A stretch of 64,000 nt of DNA from positions 6,438,001-6,502,000 of the forward strand of contig JAFFJZ010000017.1 of assembly GCA_018340375.1 (NCBI GenBank), given 5' to 3'. Shown piece after piece: positions 24,145-35,439 of this stretch. A model generated the notes under the pieces. That model searched no databases, had not been told where the DNA came from, and was given only the letters and a program-made list of their open reading frames with translations. Origin of the DNA: Gonatopus flavifemur (Eukaryota; Arthropoda; Insecta; Hymenoptera; Dryinidae). Position 1 is the stretch's first letter, and each line of letters starts with the position of its first letter. The translations under genes were made by a program, and so were the position numbers.

Positions 24145-25200
24145 ATGAATACAAAAAATTCAATCCTTCAAACTTCCCCTGATAAAAATGAATACAATCC
24201 ATTTCTACTAGGGAAGAAAGGTGTCTTTTTGTTGGGTGACACTTCACAAACAAAATTTAATACTTTTTGATAGAATCACATGAGAGTATATTGATGGAGA
24301 TCAACATTTTATAACATAATAATTTGATAAGTTATAGAAATCTGATTAGAATCTCGTAAATTGTACCTCACAAAATCTCGTAAGACATTCAATTTTTGTT
24401 TAAATTCATATGAATTCGCCTATCGAATTAGATAAACTCAATAAAATGATAAATTTGAATAAATGTATCAGGGCGATGTCATGGAAATTAATATTCATGG
24501 ATGGAGATGTTTATTCAAATCAGCGTATGTTCAATTGACTCACTCTCGGAATGCCCAAGGCCTAACGTGTGCATTCATGAATCAATTAATACACTTGAAG
24601 ATTTCATCACGCTTGTTGAACTCGAAGCGAGTTTGTTTACAATTTGTCGATCTGTGTAATTGTCTGGAACTGCTGACAGTGCAAAGTCAATAATTATCCA
24701 GATACGATGATGTGAAATTCGTCTTTTGAAAAAATTCTTTCAAATGTCGCTTACAAATTACTGCAGAGTATTGATCCCCAAGAATTTTTCACACCTATGA
24801 GAAATATATCTTCTTCCAATTACCTCTCTATCTTTTCCATTATGTTATTGCACACGCTTCTTCACTCTTTGTTCATCTCATCATTTTTAACAAATAGTTA
24901 AACTATACATATTATACATTACAAAGGGTTGTTATTTTTCAATTACACGTTTTTTTTCTTCAATTTTTGTTCTAAACGGCTGCATATTGAATACGTGCAT
25001 AAATCATAAAAGCAGCAGCAACACCCACATAGCTCCATAGTTCCGAAAGAATCCTCGAATGATTAATGAAGGACAAAATTAGTTCAATAAAAGAAATTGT
25101 TCATGAATTCTTCTGGGACTGCGGTGCTGTGTGGGCAGTAGTACCCACTTTATAAATTTTCAACCGCTATGTTAAAAGGTTTTGGGCATTGATAAAAATT
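24145..25200. other. Spacer, no supported gene
   Basis: AT-rich sequence without a recognisable gene. A half copy of the CCCACACAGCACC palindrome (right arm, 25101-25135) lies near the end, just before the tandem peptide-gene cluster. Confidence 0.5.
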
Positions 25201-25224
25201 ACATATACCCAACACAACCAACAT

Positions 25225-25450
25225 TTTAATTATCAATATACTTTATTGGTTATTGATGATCATAAAAATAAATGTATTTTGTAGAAAGGTGAAATCGACA
25301 AACAACCGTAACTCATTCCCCTGTGCATTGCGGGTCAATTTTTGGGTAGCCCATTTCAATATCGATGATCCAAATCAGTTGAGTATAAAAGTATTCGGGA
25401 TCATCAATGAAGCCATATGATTACATACGAGTCATTCTAATCACAGTCAT
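25225..25450 (-). other. 3' exon (coding tail and 3' UTR) of secreted peptide gene 1
   Basis: An acceptor AG reads at 25452-25451 on the minus strand. An AATAAA signal lies at 25247-25242, followed by a GTTGGTTGTGTTGGG-type stretch conserved in the other units. The segment is the paralogue of 27955-28193, 39322-39815 and 51673-51899. Confidence 0.65.
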
Positions 25451-26598
25451 CTGTGGATAAAACCAAAAGAAACTTTTTACAAGAGGTTGCCTCGGTTGAA
25501 TTAAATCATATGCAATTCTCCAGTCAGTTGAGTTTCAGATCATCTCTGATTGACACTTGCCTAGTTTGAGGTTAAGATCGGGCTGAAACACGTGAGCGTA
25601 AGCCGCGTTTATTATTGAATTTCATTCGTTTCTCCTTGGTTCAAGTGAGTTTTGATTTATATCGTGGTTTATATTTGGAATCAAAGACCAAAGGAAGTGA
25701 AAATATCCAGGGTGATTCGCAAATTGTAGACCGTATTTCACAGACTAGGGGTATGCTTCCTACTCATGGAAACAAACAACTTTTTCCTTTGCCATTGATC
25801 GATATGAAGCTCAGTTCCAAAGCTGATTTCAATCAACCAAGTAGAAGCTATATACATGAGTTCATTGAACATGAAAGTAGCGGATGTATTAGCCCCACGA
25901 ATGTTCAACTTATTTGATTCATAAGCTTTGGATCGAAGAATGGTAAACGTACACCTGTATAGTACCATCCACGGGCTTGTGAATCACCCTGTATATGAGT
26001 CTTATTATTTTACCAGCGAATCAACTCAAACAAAAAATTCTGTTGGAAGTTTTCATCTTCTAAACACGTTGCGTTTATCATTATTCTATACACTAGCCCG
26101 CGTAGAAAACATTGGTAAGTCAGCAGTCTCGGATGAATGTGGCTGAAAGTTTTTTTCTGAAGCATATGGTTTCATTGAGACCTCTGTCAAATGCCTTCAA
26201 TATTTTTGCAAGCTCTTCAGCAGACTTTCAGTCAGATTTTTCCAAGACAGTTGTCATATCAATGGTTTCTACGCGCGAGAGAATACAATTGCTGCATATT
26301 TACCTTCACTTGAGGCTATATTTGAATATCTAGATCCAAGTATCCTGATGCCTATATTCCTACGGTTACTACCGCGGCGAGGTTGGTCATTGAAACGGCC
26401 GCCCGGATTACCAGAGTTGAAAGAGCATACGTTACCGTCACCGTTGTTTTCATCATATTGGTTACTCAATATATTGATGTTAGTTGCCGAATTATCGCCA
26501 TCGCTGTTGAGAAGATCAATTAGAGAGAGGAGGGAGGCGTGTGTCGAAAAAACCATACACAGCACCACCAATAATAAACTCAAACTGGCAATCCTCAT
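25437..26598 (-). CDS. Small secreted Gly/Asn-rich peptide, gene 1 (longer isoform, two coding exons)
   Basis: Exon 1 is 26598-26304 and exon 2 coding is 25450-25437, giving about 102 residues. The N-terminus is a hydrophobic signal peptide (MRIASLSLLLVVLCMVFSTHA, 21 residues). The mature part begins SLLSLIDLL, keeps the family core DNSATNINILSNQ, and is rich in Asn, Gly, Ser and Arg. Unlike paralogues 2-5, the frame stays open to the splice donor GTAAAT and ends a few codons into exon 2 as ...ASSEDDCD. The donor and acceptor are seen; the join is inferred. The intron holds a mobile element at 25708-25991. It is the first of five tandem minus-strand paralogues. I do not recognise the family; the secreted role is supported only by the signal peptide. 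Confidence 0.62.
25708..25991. mobile_element. TIR element in the intron of gene 1
   Basis: Ends CAGGGTGATTCGCAA and (reversed) CAGGGTGATTCACAA bound 284 bp. Part of a chance 100-codon frame at 25615-25917 overlaps it. Confidence 0.7.
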
Positions 26599-26694
26599 TT
26601 TGACAAATGGATCTATTGGGATTGAATGAAAGAACTCTACGATGAAGGATTAATGAATAATGATAAATGTCTCTAAATCCCTCTTTTATACTCC

Positions 26695-26700
26695 AGATGG
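26695..26700 (-). promoter_or_regulatory. TATA box of gene 1
   Basis: TATAAA on the minus strand, about 97 bp upstream of the ATG, within a CATCTGGAGTATAAAAG context shared with genes 2-4. Confidence 0.7.
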
Positions 26701-27950
26701 AGATAAGACCGTGAGCGAAGGAAGTAAAAAACTTGGCGCTTCCGGAAATCACGAGTGTGTGTCTCATGCACTTTCAAAGCACTCATTGTTGCTGTTGTTG
26801 AACAGTTTTATGCCAGAGGAATACATGAAAAAATATGACAACTTCACAAAAATAAATAGATCTTACTTGGATTCACGAGGGAAGTTCCAACGAGTACAAG
26901 ACAGGACATTATAGCTTGATATTTCCCAGGGAAAATTCAACACGAAACAAACTACATTATGTCAAAGCAATTGATAAAAATTTATCGGCTACTTTGGGCT
27001 ACTCGAACTCTCTCTTTGGGCTACAGTGGGACAATAAAAAACTGGCCATGCTGCTCCCACGACACTGTTTCACATCATCCTCGGACAAGGGTTCCTCTCC
27101 TGAATTTTCCGTGAGAACAACGTTTCTCATCAGTGTCAGTGCGGCACGGAACATATTGCTGCACATAGACCCGTTGTCCGTTTTCATGTGATCTTATTCG
27201 AGATTGAGTTATAAGATTCTTGGGTTTATAGTTGACCCCCCACATTGAAAGGACAATATTAAACCGCTCAGGAATCACACCTTTAATAGCACCTGTGAAT
27301 CTCAGATGTGTAAGTTGATGTTATGTTGCCATTTTTTCGCATCGGTTGAATCCGTGGCATACTCAACACTGATTCTCCAGCGGAATTCAGGAATTCTCAA
27401 TACTTTTCACTAATTCGGATTTACAGAGTTCTTTTCTGTCGATCATCAGATATATGTATATCCTAAAAGCACACCCACCGCTTCCACGTCGCATCTTCGT
27501 GAAGGTGACGTGGATACAAGGTGGAAGAACGGAGAAGCGACGGAGGAATGTCCGGCGATCGGTGATAGTGCTGTACGGGTAAGATACCTGGGAGAAAAAA
27601 TATTCCATCGCATCACGGGGACGGAAAAAACGGTATACATCTAAGCTAAGCAAATGAAGAAGTAGTGATTTGGACGAGACCGAGACTGGTCTCGGTATCG
27701 ACCCGGAGATCGAGACGAGATCGAGACCGATACGAGACGAGACGACAGTCGCGACCGAGAATCTCGCCTCGAAACCGAAACACTATGAAGAATAAGGCTT
27801 GAAAAACAGCTCATTGAGGTTGGAAAGAATCTACGTACGTACCCGCATGACGAAAACATCACGAACAGTATTATCGACGGTACAAAATTTGAGATTCTTT
27901 ACTATATGATGTTTTTTTTCATCAATTAATTACGTATACTCAACACAACC
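26701..27950. other. Upstream region of gene 1 and spacer to the 3' exon of gene 2
   Basis: Sequence upstream of the TATA box aligns with the upstream regions of genes 2-4 (GCGCTTCCGGAAA, GTGTCTCATGC, TTTCAAA). Further on there is no supported gene. A low-complexity GAGACC/CGAGA block lies at 27676-27785. Confidence 0.6.
27676..27785. repeat. GAGACC/CGAGAC low-complexity block
   Basis: CGAGACCGAGACTGGTCTCG and similar words are reiterated in both orientations over about 110 bp. No flanking duplication was recognised. Confidence 0.7.
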
Positions 27951-27954
27951 AACA

Positions 27955-28193
27955 ACTGATTTCTCAATACATTTTATTGATCATTGACAATCACAAAAAT
28001 TAATGCATTTCGTATGAGGGTGAGATTGACAGCTAAGAACCATAGTTCATTAGCCTGTGCATCGGAGGTCAATTTTTGCGTTCTGTTCTTCAATATTCAT
28101 AATCCAAATCAGTTCAGAGGAAAGTATTTGGGATGATTAGTGAACGGACATGACTGCATGCGATTCATTGTAATCAAAGTCACCTGCGGATGA
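27955..28193 (-). other. 3' exon (3' UTR) of secreted peptide gene 2
   Basis: An acceptor AG lies at 28195-28194 and AATAAA at 27978-27973. The sequence matches the 3' exons of the other units. Its exon 1 is 5.4 kb away at 33643-33885 because nested transposons expanded the intron. Confidence 0.65.
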
Positions 28194-28559
28194 AACAGGA
28201 GGAACCCAAGTAGAAATTACGCCTAGTCAATGGCTAGTGCCTCGTGAGTTTTTCTATACTCCTGACGAGGGCCTTTTGAGGAAAACTCACCAGGTACTTA
28301 TTCGTAATGTAACGCTGTGTGTTATGAGGCACTTGCTAGTGGAATTCACAAGATACTGGTCAGTTACTATTTAGTTACTCTCTAAATACTAGTCAATTAC
28401 TAACAAGTTTTTGACAGGAATTATATGCCAAAAAAATTGTGAAGTTATAATAATACATCAACAATGATTATTCAGTAAAATATGCATGCTTTGGCCCAAA
28501 ATGTTTTTGAAAATAAAAAATTGAATTCTGAGCAAAAATCATGTTTCAGAGGAGACACT

Positions 28560-28715
28560 TGCAGATTACCACCAACGTTCACTTCGTGCTCAATGCGATG
28601 GAGAGAATATTGGAAACCTCGGAGAGAATCGAACCTACCTAAACCAATTCCTACCTAATGTTGCGCGATTTACTATCCTAACGCCCTAACGACCTAAGCT
28701 AAACCAGTACCTACG
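28560..28715 (-). repeat. tRNA-derived SINE-like segment 1
   Basis: On the minus strand an A-box-like TAGCTTAGGTCG is followed about 60 bases later by a B box, GGTTCGATTCTCTCC. The spacing is longer than in a tRNA and the T stem does not pair well, so this is a tRNA-derived pol III promoter remnant rather than a functional tRNA. Confidence 0.5.
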
Positions 28716-30875
28716 CGATGCAATAGAAAAGATCAATTAAAGTGACGTGTTTATCCGATTCAATCATCCGTCGGTTGAATATAATAATCTATGAGCCTGT
28801 GTGAGAATTGCAGTTCGGTTGACAGATGTGAGGTTAAATTTATGTGATCAAAAAATGGATGAATTATTTTTGTGAAATGTGTGGTGGTTATTTCTTGAAT
28901 AATGTGTATCAAAAAATCTGTTAGTAAGTGCAAAATGAATTAGTAAATCAGTCATAGCTGTTGTAACATGTCAAAAAATTGTAATTAGTTGATGCAGTGA
29001 GAATGAATTTTCCTCAAATACTTACATCAGTACTTCTAGGCAAAAACTCAGAGATCATATTAATTTTGTAATAAATATGAGTCATGAAGAACTCATTTGA
29101 TCAAAAATATGTCAAAAGAATGTTCAAAATGAATTGCAAAAAACTTGGATTGTTCACTTGCAGCTCGACGGATGGTTTTACTTTTCAAATTGAAGAGTAC
29201 TCTTCATGTTGAAATTTTCAAATTTGAGGAAAAAGCCTTATTTTCGGAGTTGAATTCGTTGTTTGGGTGATGATAAACTTGTGGGGAGAGTTTTAAATTC
29301 AGGTGGAATCTACCCAAGTGGCACCAGAATATACTATGAATGTTTTTCGAATATTCGAAATATGTTCTATGTACATTCGAATAAGACCGTTTCATAGGTG
29401 ATATGCATATTCATCGAACGTATGTAATCGAATATACGACGGTACGTTGATTGAACGTCGATTGAATGAATATCGTACATTTCGAATGTACTACGTACGT
29501 TCTAAGTGAATTTAAAACAGTCTCATTAGAATATTCTATGGACGTTCATCATATATTCTTCGTATCCCATTCGTACATTCTACGAACGTTTCTATTTCGT
29601 ATATACTTTGAACTTCTGTTGCTGCTTGGGTATATTGATCAGGAAAGTCCAAATCGTGTGGCAAAAGTTAGAAAATCTGTCAACTTAGCTTACGGCATGT
29701 GGGTATTCTATCAGCTTTTCTTCACTAAACGAAATCTAGGCAGGAGAAATGTATCAAAATTTAGTAAAATCAAGTTGGTACAGAGTAAGAGAGGACAGAT
29801 ATATTCATTGAATTTTATTGGTTATTATAAAAATGTTGATAAATAAGTAAAGGCTATGTATGACTCAATTTATCGTCTCTCAATATTTTTGTTTCAATGA
29901 TTTTGTATTGTGTGCATTTTTGTATCTTTTTACTAGTAGGTTGAGGAAACATGTGTATTGAACCTGTTTCATAAATATAATAACATTTATTTGGAGGAAC
30001 ATGATACAACATTATTGGAACAAAAATATTAAAAGACGACACATTGGATCTTCTATAGCCTTTCCTTATTTATCAACATTTTTATAATAACCAATAAAAT
30101 TCAATGAATATATCTGTCCTCTCTTACTCTGTACCAACTTGATTTTGCTGAATTTTGATACATTTCTCCTGCCTAGATTTCGTTTAGTGAAGAAAAGCTG
30201 ATAGAATATCCATGTGCCGTGAGCTAAGTTGACAGATTTTCTAACTTTTGCCACACGATTTGGACTTTCCTGATCAATATAGATCCCACCCAACTTTCAA
30301 ACTCTTCTTACAAGTTTATCATCACCCTAACAACAAATTCAACCCAGAACATAAGGCTTTTTTCTCAAATTTGAAAATTTCAACTTCAAGAATACTCCTC
30401 AATTTGAAGAGTAAAATCATCCAACGCGCTTCAAGTAAATAATTCAAGCTTTTTGAAATTCATTCTAAACATTCACTTGAAATATTTTTGATCAAATGAG
30501 TTCTTCGTGACTCATATTATTACAAAATTAATGTGAGTTTTTTGAGAAATGTGAGTTTTGAGAAATTTAATGTGAGTTTTTTTTCCGAGGAATATTGATG
30601 TAAATCAATATTGATATTGATTGATATTGATATTGTCGTGTATTTGAATAGAATTCATTTTCACCGCATCAGCAAATTACGATTTTTTGACATGTTACAA
30701 CAGCTATGACTGATTTACTAATTCATTTTGCACTTACTAACAGATTTTTTGTTACACATTATTCAAGAAATAACCACCACACATTTCACAAAAATAATTC
30801 ATCCATTTTTTGATCACATAAATTTAACCTCACATCTGTCAACCGAACTGCAATTTTCACACAGGCTCATAGATT
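28711..30875. repeat. Long foldback family C, copy 1
   Basis: Two inverted arms (about 28711-29840 including an insertion, and 30060-30875) surround a loop of about 220 bp. They are homologous to the foldback at 59.51-61.36 kb (TAGAAAAGATCAATTAAAG, GTGTGGTGGTTATTTCTTG, GTAAGTGCAAAATG). The right arm is truncated near 30875. A 75-codon frame is open in each arm. Confidence 0.88.
29313..29630. mobile_element. MITE family A, copy 4, with a precise empty-site comparison
   Basis: 318 bp with TA at 29311-29312 and 29631-29632. The sister foldback reads GTGGAATCTATATTGATCAG uninterrupted at 60.11 kb; here the TA after GGAATC is duplicated around the MITE. This proves both ends and the 2-bp duplication. 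Confidence 0.95.
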
Positions 30876-31157
30876 ACACTGCCATCTTCTGGCAAATAAA
30901 TCTTGAAAGGGCCTCAATGATTTCTGACGAGGCTTACAAGTGTAGTAACAGTCTAGATATACTTATAAAAAATCCTCCATAGTTTTTTGAGAGTTTCACT
31001 TGTCTAATATATATTGTAAGTAACCGGTGAGTAACTTGCTAGTTTATCTCAACTAGAAATTCCCTATGAAATCCCTACAGGGGCCTCATATTGACTAGAC
31101 AATGCCTTGTCAGATTTCTACTTGGGAAGATGTTTACAACAATTATCAGAGATAAAT

Positions 31158-31470
31158 CCCAAGCAGCAACAGAATTTCAAAGTATATACGAAGTAGAAAC
31201 GTTCGTAGAATGTACGGATGAGATACGAAGAACATATAATGAATGTTCATAGAATGTTCGAATGAGACTGTTTTAAATATACTTAGAACGTACGCAGTAC
31301 ATTCGAAATCTACGATATACATTCAATCGACGTTCAATCAACGTGCTGTCGTATATTCGGTTACATACGTTCGATATATATGCACCTATAGAACGGTCTC
31401 ATTGGAATGTGCATAGAACATATTTCGAATATTCGAAGAACGTTCATAGTATATTCTGGTGCTGCTTGGG
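31158..31470. mobile_element. MITE family A, copy 5
   Basis: 313 bp, ends CCCAAGCAGCAACAG and CTGGTGCTGCTTGGG. The flanks read AT on both sides rather than TA. Confidence 0.9.
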
Positions 31471-31486
31471 ATTGATCGACTATCTT

Positions 31487-32036
31487 TCAGAATTGAGCTA
31501 TACCCAGGGAAAATTAATTTAGATCGAATCGATTAGATTTGCGGAAATCTAAATAATAGGAGAATACAAGTTGACTCAGATCTATTTAAATTTACGGAGA
31601 TCTGAATGATTTCTTCCAAAAATACTCAATTCTCAGAAACGATCTGGAAGTGGAGGAAATAGACAGTTATTACACGTAAATTGCAATCCCAGATCACGTG
31701 TGAGCTTGTCAGACTTATCATTCGATTATTTTCAGCTTGTTATTGACAATCTTGTCAGCGTAAGGTTGCTATAAGTCTACTGCAAGGGTTTTTTGAGCTC
31801 ATACTCAAGTCGTCTGTCAACTAGTAACCTTCCGTCAACCTTGTCACAAGCTTGCCTGACAAAAACGTTGCAGCAAGTTTAAATTGCTAAGTAGGATTAA
31901 TCAACCTGAATTTTTTTCTATTTAGATCCATTCCATCCATACCAGATCCATTCAGATCTAAATAGATCTACATTTCACATTTTTTGGATCTAGCAAGATC
32001 TAATTAGATCCACGTAGATATAATTAATTTTTTCCG
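31487..32036. mobile_element. AGATCTA-rich inverted-repeat element
   Basis: The left part (CCCAGGGAAAATTAATTTAGATC) is mirrored by AGATATAATTAATTTTTTCCGTG on the right. Reiterated GATCTAAATAGATC words lie in both arms, with a GACAAGATTG/CTTGTCA segment in the middle that may be a separate insertion. Confidence 0.6.
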
Positions 32037-32057
32037 TGTCTCATGCCAGTTCAAGCA

Positions 32058-32320
32058 GCCAAATAGCACCAGAATATACTATGAACGTTCGAAATATGTT
32101 CTATGCATATTCCAATGAGACCGTTCCATAGGTGCTATGCATATTCATCGAACGTATGTAATCGAATATACGATCGGACGTCAATCGAACGTCGATTGAA
32201 TGAATATCGTACATTTCGGATGTACTATGTACGTTTTGAACAGTCTGATTCGAATATTCTATGAACGTTCTACGAACGTTTCTATTTTGTATATACTTTG
32301 AACTTCTGTTGCTGCTTGGG
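32058..32320. mobile_element. MITE family A, copy 6 (internally deleted)
   Basis: About 263 bp. The left end is mutated to CCAAATAGCACC and the right end is CTGCTTGGG followed by TA. Two internal segments present in the 318-bp copies are missing. Confidence 0.85.
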
Positions 32321-32891
32321 TAATATTTCCAGGATTTCACCCATTTCTCACTGCTCTGATAATCCAAAAATAATGACATTAAATCACACGAATTGCATGT
32401 TCATGAATTGAATACAGAATTAATGTTTCTGAATATTGAATAATGAAAGGAATTATCGTTGATCGTGATCCAATATTGACACTGAGACTGATATTCAGGA
32501 AAATCCAATTATGTATGCGTTTGTATGCAGCGAATGCAACTATAATATTGCACAAACTGTGATTTTGTAGAAGATTGGATTCAAAAGAGACAGTTGCATC
32601 CAATTTTTAATCCAGGTAAATTTCAAATCATCTCCAACAAACAATCCTTACTTTTATGACTCTTTACATTGTTGAAAAAACTTAGCAACGAATCGATGAA
32701 CATATATAAACACCAGGATTGTGTAGAGATTATACTGCAATCGGTGTTGATTTCCAAAATACAAAACAAATCTAAGTGGAGCCAACACAAATTGGGAATA
32801 AAATTTGATCACAGAATTGATGGACACATATACACACCAACAAGTAGTCACGGGAGGTCAAATTTCTAACAATGTACAATCACTGCGTGAG

Positions 32892-33022
32892 GTCATGTCC
32901 CAATGAGAACAGCTTGACAAAATGACATCAAATTGACATCAGAATGATGTTGTTTTGACGGAATTTTGACTAAAAATTAGTCAATTTGATGTCATTTTGA
33001 CTGAAGTGTTCTCATAGGGGTT
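32892..33022. mobile_element. Small palindrome with TGACATCAAATTGACAT words
   Basis: CCCAATGAGAACAGCTTGAC at the left is mirrored by TTTTGACTGAAGTGTTCTCATAGGGG at the right. It lies within the intron of gene 2. Confidence 0.7.
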
Positions 33023-33663
33023 GTTTTCATTATCGAATTTTATTCCTCACTTTTCTGCGATCAAATATTTTGATTTCCATAGACAAAAATAACAACCAAA
33101 GGACGCGTAGAGTGGAAATACATACAAGATCTAATTGGGTCATGATCTAGGTTAAGTAAATTATTATTCCACATCTGCATTATGTCCACCATCCTACGCT
33201 AGACCACATAGAAAAAATCGATTGAGCCGTGGCCATCGTTGCATTCAAATGTATTCAATGATGAAATCATTTGTAGAAGATCTTGACAAGACACTCCATT
33301 TTCGAACAACTCTAGGTGAAAAAATCCATAGAATCTGACGGAATCAAATTTTATGGGATTTGGTTAGAACATTGTGCAAGATTCAATCAGAATCATATTG
33401 AACAAATACATTCATCTGATTAAATCTCATAGAAACTGGTTGAATAGGATTTGGTCAGAATATTGCGCGAGATTCAATGAAATTTGGACTTGTTTAACCT
33501 GGAAAGACTTTCATCTAAATCTGTCTCAAATTACCCCAATATCCTCACGAGCTTTCTATCAGACTTTGGGCCAGATTCTGCCAAGTCAAATGCCATATTA
33601 ATTTCTTGTATGAACGACAGAATACGAATGCTTTGTATTTACCTTCATTTAAAAATGTCATTT

Positions 33664-33885
33664 TCAAAGTACACAGATTCCGCCTCTATTCCCGTCACCT
33701 CCTTTACCACGGTTGAAAGAATCTCTGTTACCACCACCGTTTCCGCTGTCAAATTGATTAGACAATACATTGATGTTAGTCCCTGAATTATCGGGACTGC
33801 CACCGAGAACATTGAGTAGTCCGGCATCTGTCAACGATACCATACACAGCACCCCAAACAATAAACTCAAAACCGCAATCTTCAT
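33664..33885 (-). CDS. Small secreted Gly/Asn-rich peptide, gene 2
   Basis: The ORF encodes 73 residues. A 21-residue signal peptide (MKIAVLSLLFGVLCMVSLTDA) precedes a mature peptide starting GLLNVLGGSPDNSGTNINVL, followed by SNQFDSGNGGGNR and a Gly/Arg/Asn tail ending GGICVL. The stop lies 21 bp before a splice donor GTAAAT (exon 1 ends at 33643), so the intron would be in the 3' UTR. The matching 3' exon is at 27955-28193, giving a 5.4-kb intron crowded with nested transposons. TATAAA lies at 33977-33972. The family was not recognised. Conservation of the start, the signal peptide and the LSNQF core across five copies supports a real gene. Confidence 0.68.
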   Translation of the reverse strand: MKIAVLSLLFGVLCMVSLTDAGLLNVLGGSPDNSGTNINVLSNQFDSGNGGGNRDSFNRGKGGDGNRGGICVL

Positions 33886-33971
33886 TTTGGTGAGACAGAT
33901 CTATCAAAATTTATGAGAGTACACTATGATGGAAAGATGGAGAATGATGCTAAATCTCTCCAAACCTCTGT

Positions 33972-33977
33972 TTTATA
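33972..33977 (-). promoter_or_regulatory. TATA box of gene 2
   Basis: TATAAA on the minus strand about 87 bp upstream of the ATG, in the conserved CTGGAATATAAAACAG context. Confidence 0.7.
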
Positions 33978-34940
33978 TTCCAGATAGAGATAAAATCGCG
34001 AGAGAACAAAATAAAACACTCACTGTTCCAAAAAAACAAGTGCATGTGTGTGTGTTTCATGCAGTTTCAAAACATGAAGTGTTGGCACAGTCCCATATTC
34101 GAAATAAATACATGAGAAAGTGTGAACGCGTCATAAAAATGAATAGATGTTGTTCGAATACACCACATGTTTATCACATGCCTTGAATGAAGAGTAAATT
34201 GTTTATCAAGGAAGGAAGTCAAAAGTTCCCGACGAGTTGGAAGTCCCTTCCCCTAGACTGAAGGCAAGATGTGACACCGATACGATCAAAACTTCTATAC
34301 TTCATCGTGACGTCAAAATACTATTGTTTTCGACATCTGCACGCAGAGAGTCTGTTTTTAGCTCCATTCTTAGGAGAGGGAGTCCTTAATTTCAGACATA
34401 ACTACCAGGACGGGTGGAATTCCTAGAGTTTTTTCAAATACTCATTTCGCACTTGCTCCCGAGTAGAAATTTACCCCATGGAACAGATTAGGTAAACCTT
34501 GATCCAGCCCAGGTCCTGATAAGACGACCTCTTCAGGACCTGACGAGTCATGCCACGCTTCACTATTATAAAGACCTTATCAGGCAAGACTAATCAAGAT
34601 TCGATGAGGACTCCTATACCCAAACCTCCAGAATAAATCGAAAGTAGTGTGTGAACAGGAAATCCACAACCCAAGAATGATGTATTTAGAATGAAGAGAT
34701 CCAACTTAAAAAATATGCACAGTTGACATTTGACATTTGGTTAGACATTTTTTCCTAATTTGAAGAAGATTTACTTTACCAAGGAGTATTCAATCTGAAA
34801 TCAAGACTGTACATTTTTGTATTCACTTTATCAAACTATATTCATAGTCTCAGAATACACCAATAAGGTCTTGATGAGATTACAGCAGGGAGGCTATTCC
34901 AACCTCCAAGAATGATCCAAGAAAATCCTAATTGGGTCGA
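33978..34940. other. Upstream region of gene 2 (unit of the tandem duplication) and spacer
   Basis: Aligns with the upstream regions of genes 3 and 4, including TTTTCGACATCTGCA (34329) and TTTTAGCTCCATT. A new palindromic insertion seems to begin near 34450 (GAGTAGAAATTTACC, then CAGGTCCTGATAAGACGACC words). No other gene was seen. Confidence 0.6.
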
Positions 34941-35439
34941 ATCCCTGGTTAAAAAATCCGATAAGATCCGATAGAAACCGATTCAGAATTAATCGGACTG
35001 CATAGGATCAATCGGAACAGTTTAATCCCCGATTCAAAATCAATAAGAGTTTATCGGAATCTCTTTTCTATAGGTTTCAATCGGGGATTCACCAATTAAA
35101 AAATCTGCATTTTATGGGAATTAATCAGACTTCACATAATCTATTGGTCTGTATAAGAGATATCTGATTGGATGATTGAAATTTTCTCCATTCCATCAGG
35201 CAAACGGTTTTTATCGGGTTTCCACAATTTCAATCTATTGGAACTAATGGGAAAATTTGTGAAATTGAATGATGAATGGGGTTCTTATGGGAGATTCCTG
35301 ACTGCATTTAAGGATGCATCGATTTCATTGATCAATGGGTTTTAATTGGATTATTCCAACATTCAAAATTTATTGGAAATAATAGGCAAGTTTACAGATT
35401 CTAAAGTCCTATAGGTATGTACCGGCAATAACCGATTCA

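Larger units (their letters stand above)
28205..31126. mobile_element. CCCAAGTAGAAAT-ended element, host of a triple nest, in the intron of gene 2
   Basis: Ends CCCAAGTAGAAATTACGCC and (reversed) CCCAAGTAGAAATCTGACA, flanked by AA on both sides. Its own arms have CCTCGTGAG, ACTAGTAAC-like words. It begins 12 bp inside the intron of gene 2. It contains the foldback at 28.71-30.87 kb, which contains MITE family A copy 4. Confidence 0.8.

Noticed and set aside
25615..25917. 100-codon plus-strand frame in the intron of peptide gene 1
   Set aside because: It overlaps a CAGGGTGATTC-ended mobile element and shows no recognisable domain.
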